64,000 bases of DNA from CAWKDG01 sp963848355 (GTDB lineage: Bacteria; Actinomycetota; Acidimicrobiia; Acidimicrobiales; UBA8190). The position numbers were made by a program, and so were the translations under genes. The stretch spans positions 930,001 through 994,000 of the forward strand of contig CAWKDG010000012.1 in the NCBI GenBank assembly GCA_963848355.1, given 5' to 3'. Each line of letters begins with the position of its first letter. Positions within the stretch are counted from its first letter, which is position 1. This document shows positions 54,731 to 63,137 of this stretch, one piece after another. Under the pieces are notes generated by a model that worked only from the letters and a program-made list of their open reading frames with translations, did not search any database and had not been told where the DNA came from.

Positions 54731-56539
54731 ATGGAGCCGATTCATCGCTGGGTGAGTGACATCGCGTCGTCGCACGGCAGCCACCTTGCGGCGTGCGAGG
54801 ACGGACAGGCTCTGACGTACCACCAAATCGATGCGCGTGCGAACGCGCTTGCTCATCGTCTGCGGGGTCTCGGCGTGCAGCCTGGCACTCGAGTCGGCCT
54901 CTGCCACGAGCGCTCCGTGGTCACTGTGATCGGCGCCCTCGCCACACTGAAGGCGGGGGGAGCGTACGTCGGACTCGACCCCGCCTATCCCGACGCTCGA
55001 CTCGACTACATGCTCCGTGATGCCGACGTGGCGGTGCTCCTCACTCAGCCGTCGGTGACAACACGACTCACGTCCGTGGGAGCACCCGTGATCGACCTCG
55101 ATTCCTTGGTGGCAGAGACGGGTGACGCCGAGCAGCCCCCAGAGGATCTCGCCACCACCGACGACGTCGCGTACGTCATCTACACGTCAGGCTCCACAGG
55201 CCAACCCAAAGGGGTCGAGGTCTCACACCGGAACCTCCTCAGCCTGGTCGCTTGGCACCACGACACCTTCGATGTCCGCCACACCGACCGCGCGTCGATC
55301 TTGGCCAGCCCCGCCTTCGATGCGTCGGTGTGGGAGGTGTGGCCGTATCTCACAGCCGGTGCCAGCCTCCATATCCCGGACGCGACGACGGTCGCGGCGC
55401 CGTGCTCACTGCGCGACTGGCTGGTGGAAGCCGGCATCACGATCGCATTCGTCCCCACCCCGATGGCCGAAGCCATGCTCGACCTGTCGTGGCCTGGTGA
55501 CAGCACGCTCCGCTTCGTGCTGACCGGCGGCGACGTCTTCCACCGCCGCCCGCCAGCCGGCATCCCGTTCACCCTGGTGAACAACTACGGCGTCACCGAG
55601 GCGACTGTGGTGTCGACATCGGGCCCCATCTCGCCTGACGAGGAGCCCGGCCGCGCGCCCGGCATCGGTCGGGTGATCACCGGCACCCGTCTCTATGTGC
55701 TCGACGAAGACGGCCGGCCGATCCGGCCGGGCGAAGCCGGCGAGCTCTACATCGGCGGCGATGGCGTGGCCATTGGCTACCTCAACCGACCGGTGGAAAC
55801 GGCCGAGCGGTTTGTCACCGACCGATTCGCCACCGAGCCGGGAGGCCGGCTCTATCGCACCGGAGACCTCGTTCGGATCGGGCTCGACGGCGAGGTGGAC
55901 TTCCTCGGCCGTCTCGACACCCAAGTGCAGATCCGCGGACATCGGGTCGAGCTCGACGAGGTCGCTGCCGCACTCACGACCCATCCCGCCGTGGCCCAGT
56001 GCGTGGTCGTTGCCCCCGAGGACCCCCACGGTGACCGCCGACTCGTCGCATACATGGTCACGGCGAATGGAAACGTACCTCCTCGGAGCGAGCTGCGTGA
56101 GCACCTGGCCGCCTGGCTGCCGCAGTACATGCTACCGACGGCCTTCGTCGAGATGGATGCTCTGCCGGTGACGACGAACGGCAAGCTCGACCGCAACGCG
56201 CTCGCTCCGCCTGAGCGCATATCGGTCTCCGGCGGGCGTCTGACTCTGGGAACCACCTCTGTCGAGGAGACTGTGGTCGCGGTCCTCGAAGAACTGCTCG
56301 AGCTCGACCGGGTCGACAGGGAGGACAACTTCTTCGAGCTCGGTGGTCACTCGTTGATGGGAGCGCAGCTCGTCATTCGACTCGAGGACCTCTTCGACCT
56401 CGAGATCGACCTGCTGACCATCTTCGACAACCCCACCGCGGCAGGCATCGCCGGCGTGATCGAGGAGGAGCTCGGGGAGGGCAAGGGGGTCGAAGGCGCC
56501 GCCACACCGGCGCTCACCGACCCCACGGGATGGAGATGA
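54731..56539 (+). CDS. NRPS loading module A-PCP (predicted Leu)
   Basis: 602 residues, no condensation domain. Adenylation domain about 1-510: A3 YTSGSTGQPKGVE, A4 FDASVWEVW, A5 NNYGVTE, A7 YRTGDLVRIGLDGEVDFLGR, A8 QIRGHRVELDE and A10 NGKLDR. The carrier domain (about 515-585) has its phosphopantetheine Ser541 in ELGGHSLMG. Aligned by eye to GrsA, the ten-residue code reads D-A-W-F-L-G-N-V-V-K, a classical leucine code. In-frame ATGs at 54605 and 54476 exist; 54731 is used because A domains normally begin about 30 residues before LTYHQID. The stop overlaps the P450 start. Confidence 0.9.
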   Translation: MEPIHRWVSDIASSHGSHLAACEDGQALTYHQIDARANALAHRLRGLGVQPGTRVGLCHERSVVTVIGALATLKAGGAYVGLDPAYPDARLDYMLRDADVAVLLTQPSVTTRLTSVGAPVIDLDSLVAETGDAEQPPEDLATTDDVAYVIYTSGSTGQPKGVEVSHRNLLSLVAWHHDTFDVRHTDRASILASPAFDASVWEVWPYLTAGASLHIPDATTVAAPCSLRDWLVEAGITIAFVPTPMAEAMLDLSWPGDSTLRFVLTGGDVFHRRPPAGIPFTLVNNYGVTEATVVSTSGPISPDEEPGRAPGIGRVITGTRLYVLDEDGRPIRPGEAGELYIGGDGVAIGYLNRPVETAERFVTDRFATEPGGRLYRTGDLVRIGLDGEVDFLGRLDTQVQIRGHRVELDEVAAALTTHPAVAQCVVVAPEDPHGDRRLVAYMVTANGNVPPRSELREHLAAWLPQYMLPTAFVEMDALPVTTNGKLDRNALAPPERISVSGGRLTLGTTSVEETVVAVLEELLELDRVDREDNFFELGGHSLMGAQLVIRLEDLFDLEIDLLTIFDNPTAAGIAGVIEEELGEGKGVEGAATPALTDPTGWR

Positions 56540-57777
56540 CAGCTCGACCGGAGCTCAGGAAGTCAGACGGGGCCAAGCGCCGGCTCGGCCTGTACCAGCT
56601 CCTCGACCCGGCGGTCGCCGCCGATCCCTACCCGCTCTACCACCAGCTCCGGGACAACGATCCCGTGTTGTGGGACCCGTTCCTCCATGCGTGGGTCGTC
56701 AGCCGTTATGAGGACGTCACGACCGTCCTGCACCGGTATTCGGCCGAACGGACACCGACGCCCGACCAGCTCGAGGCCCTCGGGCTGGAGGCGCTGGCCC
56801 CGGTCGCCCGCGTCATGGTCCGCCAGATGCTCTACCTGGACCCGCCGGGGCACACCCGGGTGCGGGCGCTGGCCGCGAAGGGCTTCACCCCCCGACGGGT
56901 AGAGGCGATGCGCGAGCACATCGAGGACATCATCCGACACCTGCTCGACCGGGTACAGGCCCGGGGGGTGACAGACGTCATCGCCGACTTGGCCCTCCCT
57001 CTGCCGGCGATCGTTTCGCTGGAGATGCTGGGACTGCCAAGCGACGACTGGCCTCAGCTGACCAGCTGGACGCGAACATTCGCCGAGCTGCTCGGCAACT
57101 TCCAGCACAACCCGGCGCGCACAGCGACTGTGTGCCAGGCCGTGGACGGCATGATTGCCTACTTCCGTCACGCCATCCGGACCCAGTCCCGACGCTCGCA
57201 GCACGGACTGCTGCAGGCGCTGGTAACCGCCGAGACCGACGGCGATCGGTTCACCGAGGACGAGGTGATCGCCAACGCCATCATCACCCTGGTCGGCGGC
57301 CTCGAGACAACGACCAACCTGATCGGCAACGGCATGTTGGCCTTACTCCTTCACCCCGATCAGTGGCAGCTCCTGCGCGCCGAGCCGACACTCGTCCCGG
57401 CCGCCGTGGAAGAGGTGCTCCGTTTCGAGAGTCCCATCCAGCACACCGCCCGCGTCGCTCCCGACGACAACGAGCTCGGCCACCGACGGATCGCCAAGCG
57501 TCAGGCGGTCATCGCCGTGCTCGGGGCCGCCAACCGCGACCCCGAACGCTTCCCGGACCCGGACCGATTCGACATCCAACGGGCGGACAGCGGCCATCTC
57601 GCTTTCGGTTGGGCCACGCATCACTGCTTCGGCGCTCCGCTGGCGCGCCTCCAAGGCGAGCTGGCGTTCTCGGCCCTCCTCGAACGGATGGGTTCAGCGC
57701 GACTGACCGACGCAGTGCGGTGGCGGAGGAACACGGGGGCATTCCGAGGCCTCGAATCGCTTCCGATCGAATTTTGA
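56530..57777 (+). CDS. Cytochrome P450
   Basis: 415 residues. I-helix GGLETTTN, ExxR motif EEVLR, and haem loop FGWATHHCFG with Cys366 as the axial ligand (the usual FxxGxHxCxG has Ala for the first Gly). It belongs to the soluble bacterial class that needs separate ferredoxin partners, none of which is in the window. Its ATG 56530 overlaps the end of the A-PCP gene by 10 bp (ATG 56536 would make an ATGA overlap), and the next NRPS gene starts 10 bp after its stop. P450s beside stand-alone A-PCP proteins, such as NikQ and OxyD, hydroxylate the carrier-bound amino acid, so beta-hydroxylation of Leu-S-PCP is a fair hypothesis. Confidence 0.92.
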   Translation: MEMTARPELRKSDGAKRRLGLYQLLDPAVAADPYPLYHQLRDNDPVLWDPFLHAWVVSRYEDVTTVLHRYSAERTPTPDQLEALGLEALAPVARVMVRQMLYLDPPGHTRVRALAAKGFTPRRVEAMREHIEDIIRHLLDRVQARGVTDVIADLALPLPAIVSLEMLGLPSDDWPQLTSWTRTFAELLGNFQHNPARTATVCQAVDGMIAYFRHAIRTQSRRSQHGLLQALVTAETDGDRFTEDEVIANAIITLVGGLETTTNLIGNGMLALLLHPDQWQLLRAEPTLVPAAVEEVLRFESPIQHTARVAPDDNELGHRRIAKRQAVIAVLGAANRDPERFPDPDRFDIQRADSGHLAFGWATHHCFGAPLARLQGELAFSALLERMGSARLTDAVRWRRNTGAFRGLESLPIEF

Positions 57778-57787
57778 CGCGATCACG

Positions 57788-60700
57788 GTGAGACCGGACC
57801 GGAGCCCCATCGTTTCCCGTCCTGGTGAGACCGAGGCTCCCCTGTCGTTCGCGCAACAACGAATCTGGCTCCTCGATCAGCTCGAACCCACGCCGTGGAC
57901 GTACAACATCACGATCGCCCGCCGCCTGCACGGTCCTCTGCAGCTCGACCCGCTGCAGCGTGCACTTGACGGGTTGCTCGACCGCCACGAGGCGCTGCGC
58001 ACGACCTACCCCGTCATCGACGGCCGACCCGTCCAGCACATCGGGCCGCCGGTGCCGTTCCCACTCACGATCGTCGACCTGACTGAGAGCGATGATGCCG
58101 AGGCGGAATCCACGCGCGTGGCGGGTGCGGAGGTGCGCCAAAGATTCGACCTGGCGCACGGACCGATCATCCGAGGCGTGCTCATGCGGTTGTCCCCCGG
58201 TGATCACGTCCTCGTCCTGACCATGCACCACATCGCCACCGACGCGTGGTCGGAAGCGGTGCTCCTCCGCGAACTCAGCGTTCTGTACGACGCGTGCGCT
58301 GGTGGTCGACCCTCCCCGCTGGCGGCGCTGCCGATCCGTTACGCCGACTTCTCTGTCTGGCAACGGGAACGGATGGCCGGCGACGTCCTCCACGACCAGC
58401 TCGAGTACTGGCTCCAGCGGCTCCAGGGGTTGCCGCCATTACTCGAGATCCCAGCCGACCACCCCCGGCCCCCCCGCCGTTCGGGTCGAGGGGGCGCTGT
58501 CGACATCCAGATCCCGGCGCCACTGACGACAGAGCTGCGCCACGTGACCCGCGCCTGTCGGGCCACCCTGTTCATGACCGTGCTGGCCGGCTTCCAGGCG
58601 CTGCTGGCCCGCTACAGCGGCCAGGACGACATCGCGGTCGGCACGGCCATCGCCAACCGCCCCCGGCAGGAGACCGAGGGCCTCGTCGGGTTCTTCGCCA
58701 ACACCCTGGTGCTGCGTACCCAACTGTCGGGGAATCCGTCGTTCCGGGACCTGATCGCCCGCGTGCGCGATGTCGCCCTCGGCGCCTACCGGTACCAGGA
58801 TCTGCCCTTCGAGCAGGTCGTGAAAGCCATGCGGCCCGAGCGGACCCTCGGCCACACGTCGCTGTTCCAGCACATGTTCGTTTTCCAAAACACACCCGAA
58901 CACGACCTCGCCTTCGGGGGTCTCATTACCGAAGACTTCGCACTCGACCACGACACGGCCATGTTCGATCTCACGTTGACGTTGAGCGAGAACCACGAGA
59001 CGCTAGTCGGCACGCTGGAATATGCCACCGATCTGTTCGACAGGACGACGGCAGAGCGAGTGGCCGGCGACTTCTGCAGGCTCCTCGAAGCAGCGGTGGC
59101 CGACCCCGACCGTGCGATCGACGAGCTCGATTTCCTCGACCCCTCGGAGCGGCACAAGGTGTTGGTCGAGTGGAATGACACGGGGGCGGCATTCCCGCAC
59201 CGGTGCATCCACGAACTGTTCGAGGAGCGTGCGTTGGCCCACCCCGACGCCATTGCGCTGACCGCCGACGACGCGTCGCTGACCTACCGGGATCTCGACG
59301 AGCGCGCCGACGCCCTCGCCCGTCGGCTCCGGGCCCTCGGCGTCGGTCCGGACGTCCGGGTGGGCATCTACCTGTACCGCTCCATCGAGGCGATCGTGGC
59401 CATTCTCGCCGCACTCAAGGCGGGCGGTGCCTACGTACCGCTCGATCCCGACTACCCGGTCGCCCGCGTGGCGTTCATGGTCGAAGACAGCCAGGTCGAG
59501 GTGGTCGTGACCGGCGCCGCCTTACGTGATCGCATCGGTTGGTGTCGTGCTCACGTCGTCTGCCTGGATGTCGATGATGGTCCGACCGTGGACGCCAGGA
59601 AGGCTGCTCCGGTAGAGACCGCCCGATCCGACAACCTGGCCTACGTTGTCTACACGTCCGGTTCCACTGGCGTGCCCAAGGGCGTCATGGTGGAACATGG
59701 CGCCGTGGTCGCCCGGCTGTTCGGGGTCGACTACGTCCACTTCGACGAGGTCGGCGCCATCCTCCACATGGCGCCGCTGGCCTTCGACGCCTCAACGTTC
59801 GAGATCTGGGGCCCGTTGCTGCACGGGGCCCGCTGCGTCGTCTACCCCGATCAGAGGTTCGCGCTGGATCGCTTGGGCACGGTGCTGGCCGGGCGTGTCG
59901 ACACGCTGTGGTTGACCTCGGCCGTGTTCAACGCCGTCATCGACGAGGATTGGCGATTGCTCAGCGGGATCCGACAACTCGTGGTAGGCGGCGAGGCCCT
60001 CTCCCCTGACCACGTCGCCAGGGCGATCGCCGTTCTGCCGCACATGCGCCTGGTCAATGGATACGGGCCGACCGAGGCGACGACGTTCGCCGCGACCTGC
60101 GAGATCCGGGGGATCGAGCCGGGCACCCAGCGGGTGCCGATCGGGCGCCCGATCGCCAATACCGAGCTCTATATCCTCGACGGCGGGCGGCGGCCGGTGC
60201 CCGTCGGCGTTCCCGGTGAGCTCTACCTCGGCGGCGCCGGTCTGGCCCGCGGGTACCTCAACCGGCCGGAGTTGACAGCCGAACAGTTCGTCGCCCACCC
60301 ATTTGGCGCCGACCCGGCTGTGCGCCTGTACCGCACCGGCGACCTCGGCCGGTACCGTGCGAACGGCGACGTCGAGTTCCTCGGCCGCCTCGACGACCAG
60401 ATCAAGGTGCGCGGCTTCCGGGTCGAACCCGGCGAGGTCGAGGCAGCACTACGCGAGCTCCCGGCCGTGACGGCCGCCGCCGTGATGGGTCGAGAGGACG
60501 ATCGGGGCCAACGCCGCCTTTTCGCGTACGTCGTGACGGCGGGCTCACAACCGCTGTCGACCCACAAGTTGCGCGATCACCTACGGTCCCGGCTGCCCGA
60601 GTATCTCGTGCCCGACGGCATCGTTACCCTCGACTCGTTGCCGTTGACACCGAACGGCAAGCTCGACCGGCATGCGCTCGCCGCTCTCGAGGTGGTCGTC

Positions 60701-61807
60701 GAGCACGAGGCCCCGTACGCGGCACCGAGTACCGCCATCGAACGGGGACTGGCGGACCTCTGGTCGGAAATTTTCGGTGTCGAGCACATCGGCGTCGACG
60801 ACAACTTTTTCTCTCTCGGTGGTGACTCACTTCTGGCCGCGGAGCTGTTCGCCAAGATGACACGATGGACGAGCAAGACCATTCCGTTATCGCTGTTGTT
60901 CAGCGGACCGACCATCCGCGAAGTGGCGAAGGCGCTCGACGACGATGATGGAGCAAACGAGACCACGCTTGTCCCCCTCCGGGCCGACGGGACGAAGCCG
61001 GCGCTGTTCCTGGCCCACGGTGTCAGTGGCGAACTGTTCGAGTACCTGCACCTCGTTCGACTGCTCGGTCCGGAACAGCCGGTCTACGGGTTTCGGGTCA
61101 CGACGTCGCTCATCGACACCCAGCCGCTTCGCATCCCGGATCTGGCCCAGCGGTACGTGGCTGACATTCTCCGCGTGCAGCCCGAGGGACCCTACCGGCT
61201 GGCGGGGTTCTGCTTTGCCGGCCTTGTCGTCGTGGAGATCGCGCACCAGTTGGAGCAGCTCGGGCACGAGGTCGCCTTTCTGGGGTTGTTCGACGCAGAG
61301 CGTCCGCGGTCGGCACCCCCACCCCGGCGCGACACGACCACGTTGGCGTCGGTGTGGGAGGGCAGCCAGTCGGTCGCCGCGTACATGGGTCGCCGCTCGG
61401 CCAACGCGCGCACGAAGGCCCGCCGCTTGCCTCGGCTCATCATCCGTTGGTTCCATGCCCGTGATCGTGGGGACGACGTCGAACAGGTCTCCCTCTATGC
61501 GCCTCGCGTGCACAGGCCGTTGAAGATAAAGCGAGCACGTTACGACACGACCCCGACCACCTGCACTGTCACCTTCTTCCGCTCCGGTGCGCCGACGGCC
61601 CCACAGGGTGACGTACGCATGGTTCCCGAAGACGACGGAACCGACGAGTGCTACGTCATCGACGGACCCGGCGTCTCCCACCTCACGCTCATGAAGGAGC
61701 CGCACGTCCGCGTCCTGGCCAAGGCGTTGATCGACCGCCTCGATCGCATCGGGGACGATCGTGCCGCTCCGTCACTTCCCTCGATCGGATCATCGACCGG
61801 CGGGTGA
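57788..61807 (+). CDS. NRPS module C-A-PCP-TE (predicted Val)
   Basis: 1339 residues. Condensation domain about 15-440 with H147-H-IAT-D152-A (HHxxxDG with Ala for Gly). Adenylation domain about 460-960: YTSGSTGVPKGV, FDASTFEIW, NGYGPTEATT, YRTGDLGRYRANGD and NGKLDR. The by-eye code is D-A-F-W-V-G-G-T-F-K, one conservative change from the valine code with I in place of V. Carrier Ser1014 lies in SLGGDSLL. The thioesterase (about 1065-1325) has GF-C1142-FAG where most have GxSxG, plus candidate Asp1169 (LFDAER) and His1298 (GVSHLTL). GTG start at 57788. It would condense the loaded residue with Val and release the product. No MbtH-like gene seen. Confidence 0.93.
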   Translation: MRPDRSPIVSRPGETEAPLSFAQQRIWLLDQLEPTPWTYNITIARRLHGPLQLDPLQRALDGLLDRHEALRTTYPVIDGRPVQHIGPPVPFPLTIVDLTESDDAEAESTRVAGAEVRQRFDLAHGPIIRGVLMRLSPGDHVLVLTMHHIATDAWSEAVLLRELSVLYDACAGGRPSPLAALPIRYADFSVWQRERMAGDVLHDQLEYWLQRLQGLPPLLEIPADHPRPPRRSGRGGAVDIQIPAPLTTELRHVTRACRATLFMTVLAGFQALLARYSGQDDIAVGTAIANRPRQETEGLVGFFANTLVLRTQLSGNPSFRDLIARVRDVALGAYRYQDLPFEQVVKAMRPERTLGHTSLFQHMFVFQNTPEHDLAFGGLITEDFALDHDTAMFDLTLTLSENHETLVGTLEYATDLFDRTTAERVAGDFCRLLEAAVADPDRAIDELDFLDPSERHKVLVEWNDTGAAFPHRCIHELFEERALAHPDAIALTADDASLTYRDLDERADALARRLRALGVGPDVRVGIYLYRSIEAIVAILAALKAGGAYVPLDPDYPVARVAFMVEDSQVEVVVTGAALRDRIGWCRAHVVCLDVDDGPTVDARKAAPVETARSDNLAYVVYTSGSTGVPKGVMVEHGAVVARLFGVDYVHFDEVGAILHMAPLAFDASTFEIWGPLLHGARCVVYPDQRFALDRLGTVLAGRVDTLWLTSAVFNAVIDEDWRLLSGIRQLVVGGEALSPDHVARAIAVLPHMRLVNGYGPTEATTFAATCEIRGIEPGTQRVPIGRPIANTELYILDGGRRPVPVGVPGELYLGGAGLARGYLNRPELTAEQFVAHPFGADPAVRLYRTGDLGRYRANGDVEFLGRLDDQIKVRGFRVEPGEVEAALRELPAVTAAAVMGREDDRGQRRLFAYVVTAGSQPLSTHKLRDHLRSRLPEYLVPDGIVTLDSLPLTPNGKLDRHALAALEVVVEHEAPYAAPSTAIERGLADLWSEIFGVEHIGVDDNFFSLGGDSLLAAELFAKMTRWTSKTIPLSLLFSGPTIREVAKALDDDDGANETTLVPLRADGTKPALFLAHGVSGELFEYLHLVRLLGPEQPVYGFRVTTSLIDTQPLRIPDLAQRYVADILRVQPEGPYRLAGFCFAGLVVVEIAHQLEQLGHEVAFLGLFDAERPRSAPPPRRDTTTLASVWEGSQSVAAYMGRRSANARTKARRLPRLIIRWFHARDRGDDVEQVSLYAPRVHRPLKIKRARYDTTPTTCTVTFFRSGAPTAPQGDVRMVPEDDGTDECYVIDGPGVSHLTLMKEPHVRVLAKALIDRLDRIGDDRAAPSLPSIGSSTGG

Positions 61808-62518
61808 CGCCCAAGGTCGGATCGTCACCGCAACCTCCCCGTCGGCGGCGGCGGCGGCGGCAAAGCCATCTTCGACCTCGAGCCCGTACACGTACCACGC
61901 CCGTCGAGAGGCAAGCCCGGGATCCTCGACCGGACCACCCACACCCGCAATCGGGACCGCGAAGTCGGTCGTCGAGCGTCGCAGGCCGACACCAAGACCC
62001 TTGAGATACGCCTCCTTGCGGACCCAGCAGTCGAAGAACGCCTGCCGCCGATCAGGTCGGGGGACGTGGCCGATGGCATCCAGCTCGGCGGGAGAGAAGA
62101 ACTCGTCGGCGATGTCTTGCCACACCAGATCGGCGCGAACCTGTTCGATATCGACTCCCACCGCGTGGCTCGCGCTCACTGCCATCAGTGCCATCGAACC
62201 AGAATGAGAGACGTTGAAGTTCGGCCATCGTCTCGTGGCGCCGCCAACTACCTCGGGCTTGCCGTCGGGCCCGGAGGCGATGGCCACGTCCTGAGGGGCC
62301 ACCTGCAGGTAGAGGGCGAGCACTCTCCGCACCAACGCTCGGGTGCGGACCTGAAGGGAGCGATCCCGGTCTTGCCTCAGTCGGTCGGACCGGGCCCGCT
62401 CCTCGGGACTGAGCACCTCCCATGCCTCGCGCTCGGCACCTGGGTCAGGGGAAAAGCACACGAACCACACGTGCACCTCATCCTCGCCGATTCCATCTCG
62501 ATCGCTGATGGAGACCAT
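61790..62518 (-). CDS. Sfp-type 4'-phosphopantetheinyl transferase
   Basis: 242 residues. Activates the NRPS carrier domains by adding phosphopantetheine. Motifs: NFNVSHSGSMALMAV, VGVDIEQV (metal ligands) and FDCWVRKEAYLKGLG (WxxKEA). ATG 62518 is preferred; an in-frame start at 62596 adds 26 residues not typical of the family. It converges on the NRPS gene, and the two coding regions overlap by 18 bp at their ends. Its position makes it the dedicated PPTase of the cluster. Confidence 0.9.
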   Translation of the reverse strand: MVSISDRDGIGEDEVHVWFVCFSPDPGAEREAWEVLSPEERARSDRLRQDRDRSLQVRTRALVRRVLALYLQVAPQDVAIASGPDGKPEVVGGATRRWPNFNVSHSGSMALMAVSASHAVGVDIEQVRADLVWQDIADEFFSPAELDAIGHVPRPDRRQAFFDCWVRKEAYLKGLGVGLRRSTTDFAVPIAGVGGPVEDPGLASRRAWYVYGLEVEDGFAAAAAADGEVAVTIRPWASPAGR

Positions 62519-62852
62519 GATTGCCGAAAGCGTCACCTGCCACGACGTCCTCCCGGCTGACGCCGGCGGAAAGGCATCCCGGACCTTCAGGCACATACGC
62601 CGACCAGCTATCGCCGGCTGATACGGCCTGAGAATCCAAGCTCGAAAGCCTCAGTCAAACCCAGACCGGTTCAGACAGATCAGCTGGAGATCATCGGCGA
62701 CTCCGTGCCAGTTGAGCCCTTGAAGATCACGATGGACAGCCGTATCCCTTTCTGCTACAGATACGGGCGGTCGGTTTAATGCCGAAGGGTCTGCCCCCGA
62801 ATCGGGTGACTCCTAATCTTGCGAGGATTGCCTCGCAGGAGAGGAGCACAGG

Positions 62853-63137
62853 ATGCCGAAGGCATTCCCCGAGCAGTTCCGCCGTGACGTCGTGGCCGTG
62901 GCTCGCCGGCGGGAGATCCCGATGGCGAAGATCGCGAAGGACTTTGGGATCTCCGAGTCCTGTCTCCACCGCTGGGTGAAGCAGGCCGACATCGAAGACG
63001 GCGTCCAGGACGGCGTGACAGCCGCCGAGCGCCAGGAGCTGCGTGAGTCGCGCAAGCGGATCAAGGTCCTCGAGCAGGAGAACTACATCCTGCGCCGCGC
63101 CGCGGCCTATCTGAGCCAGAGCAGCTCCCCAAAATGA
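62853..63137 (+). CDS. IS3-family transposase OrfA
   Basis: 94 residues. An N-terminal helix-turn-helix of the HTH_Tnp_1 type (FPEQFRRDVVAVARR, ISESCLHRWVKQADI) is followed by a leucine-zipper-like helix (ELRESRKRIKVLEQENYILRR). A strong ribosome site (GAGGAG) precedes ATG 62853. It ends inside the start of orfB at AAAATGA. Length is normal and no lesion is visible. Confidence 0.92.
   Translation: MPKAFPEQFRRDVVAVARRREIPMAKIAKDFGISESCLHRWVKQADIEDGVQDGVTAAERQELRESRKRIKVLEQENYILRRAAAYLSQSSSPK

Noticed and set aside
53980..62600. MbtH-like gene in the NRPS cluster
   Set aside because: No 60-80-residue frame with the family's Trp-rich pattern found on either strand in the visible part.
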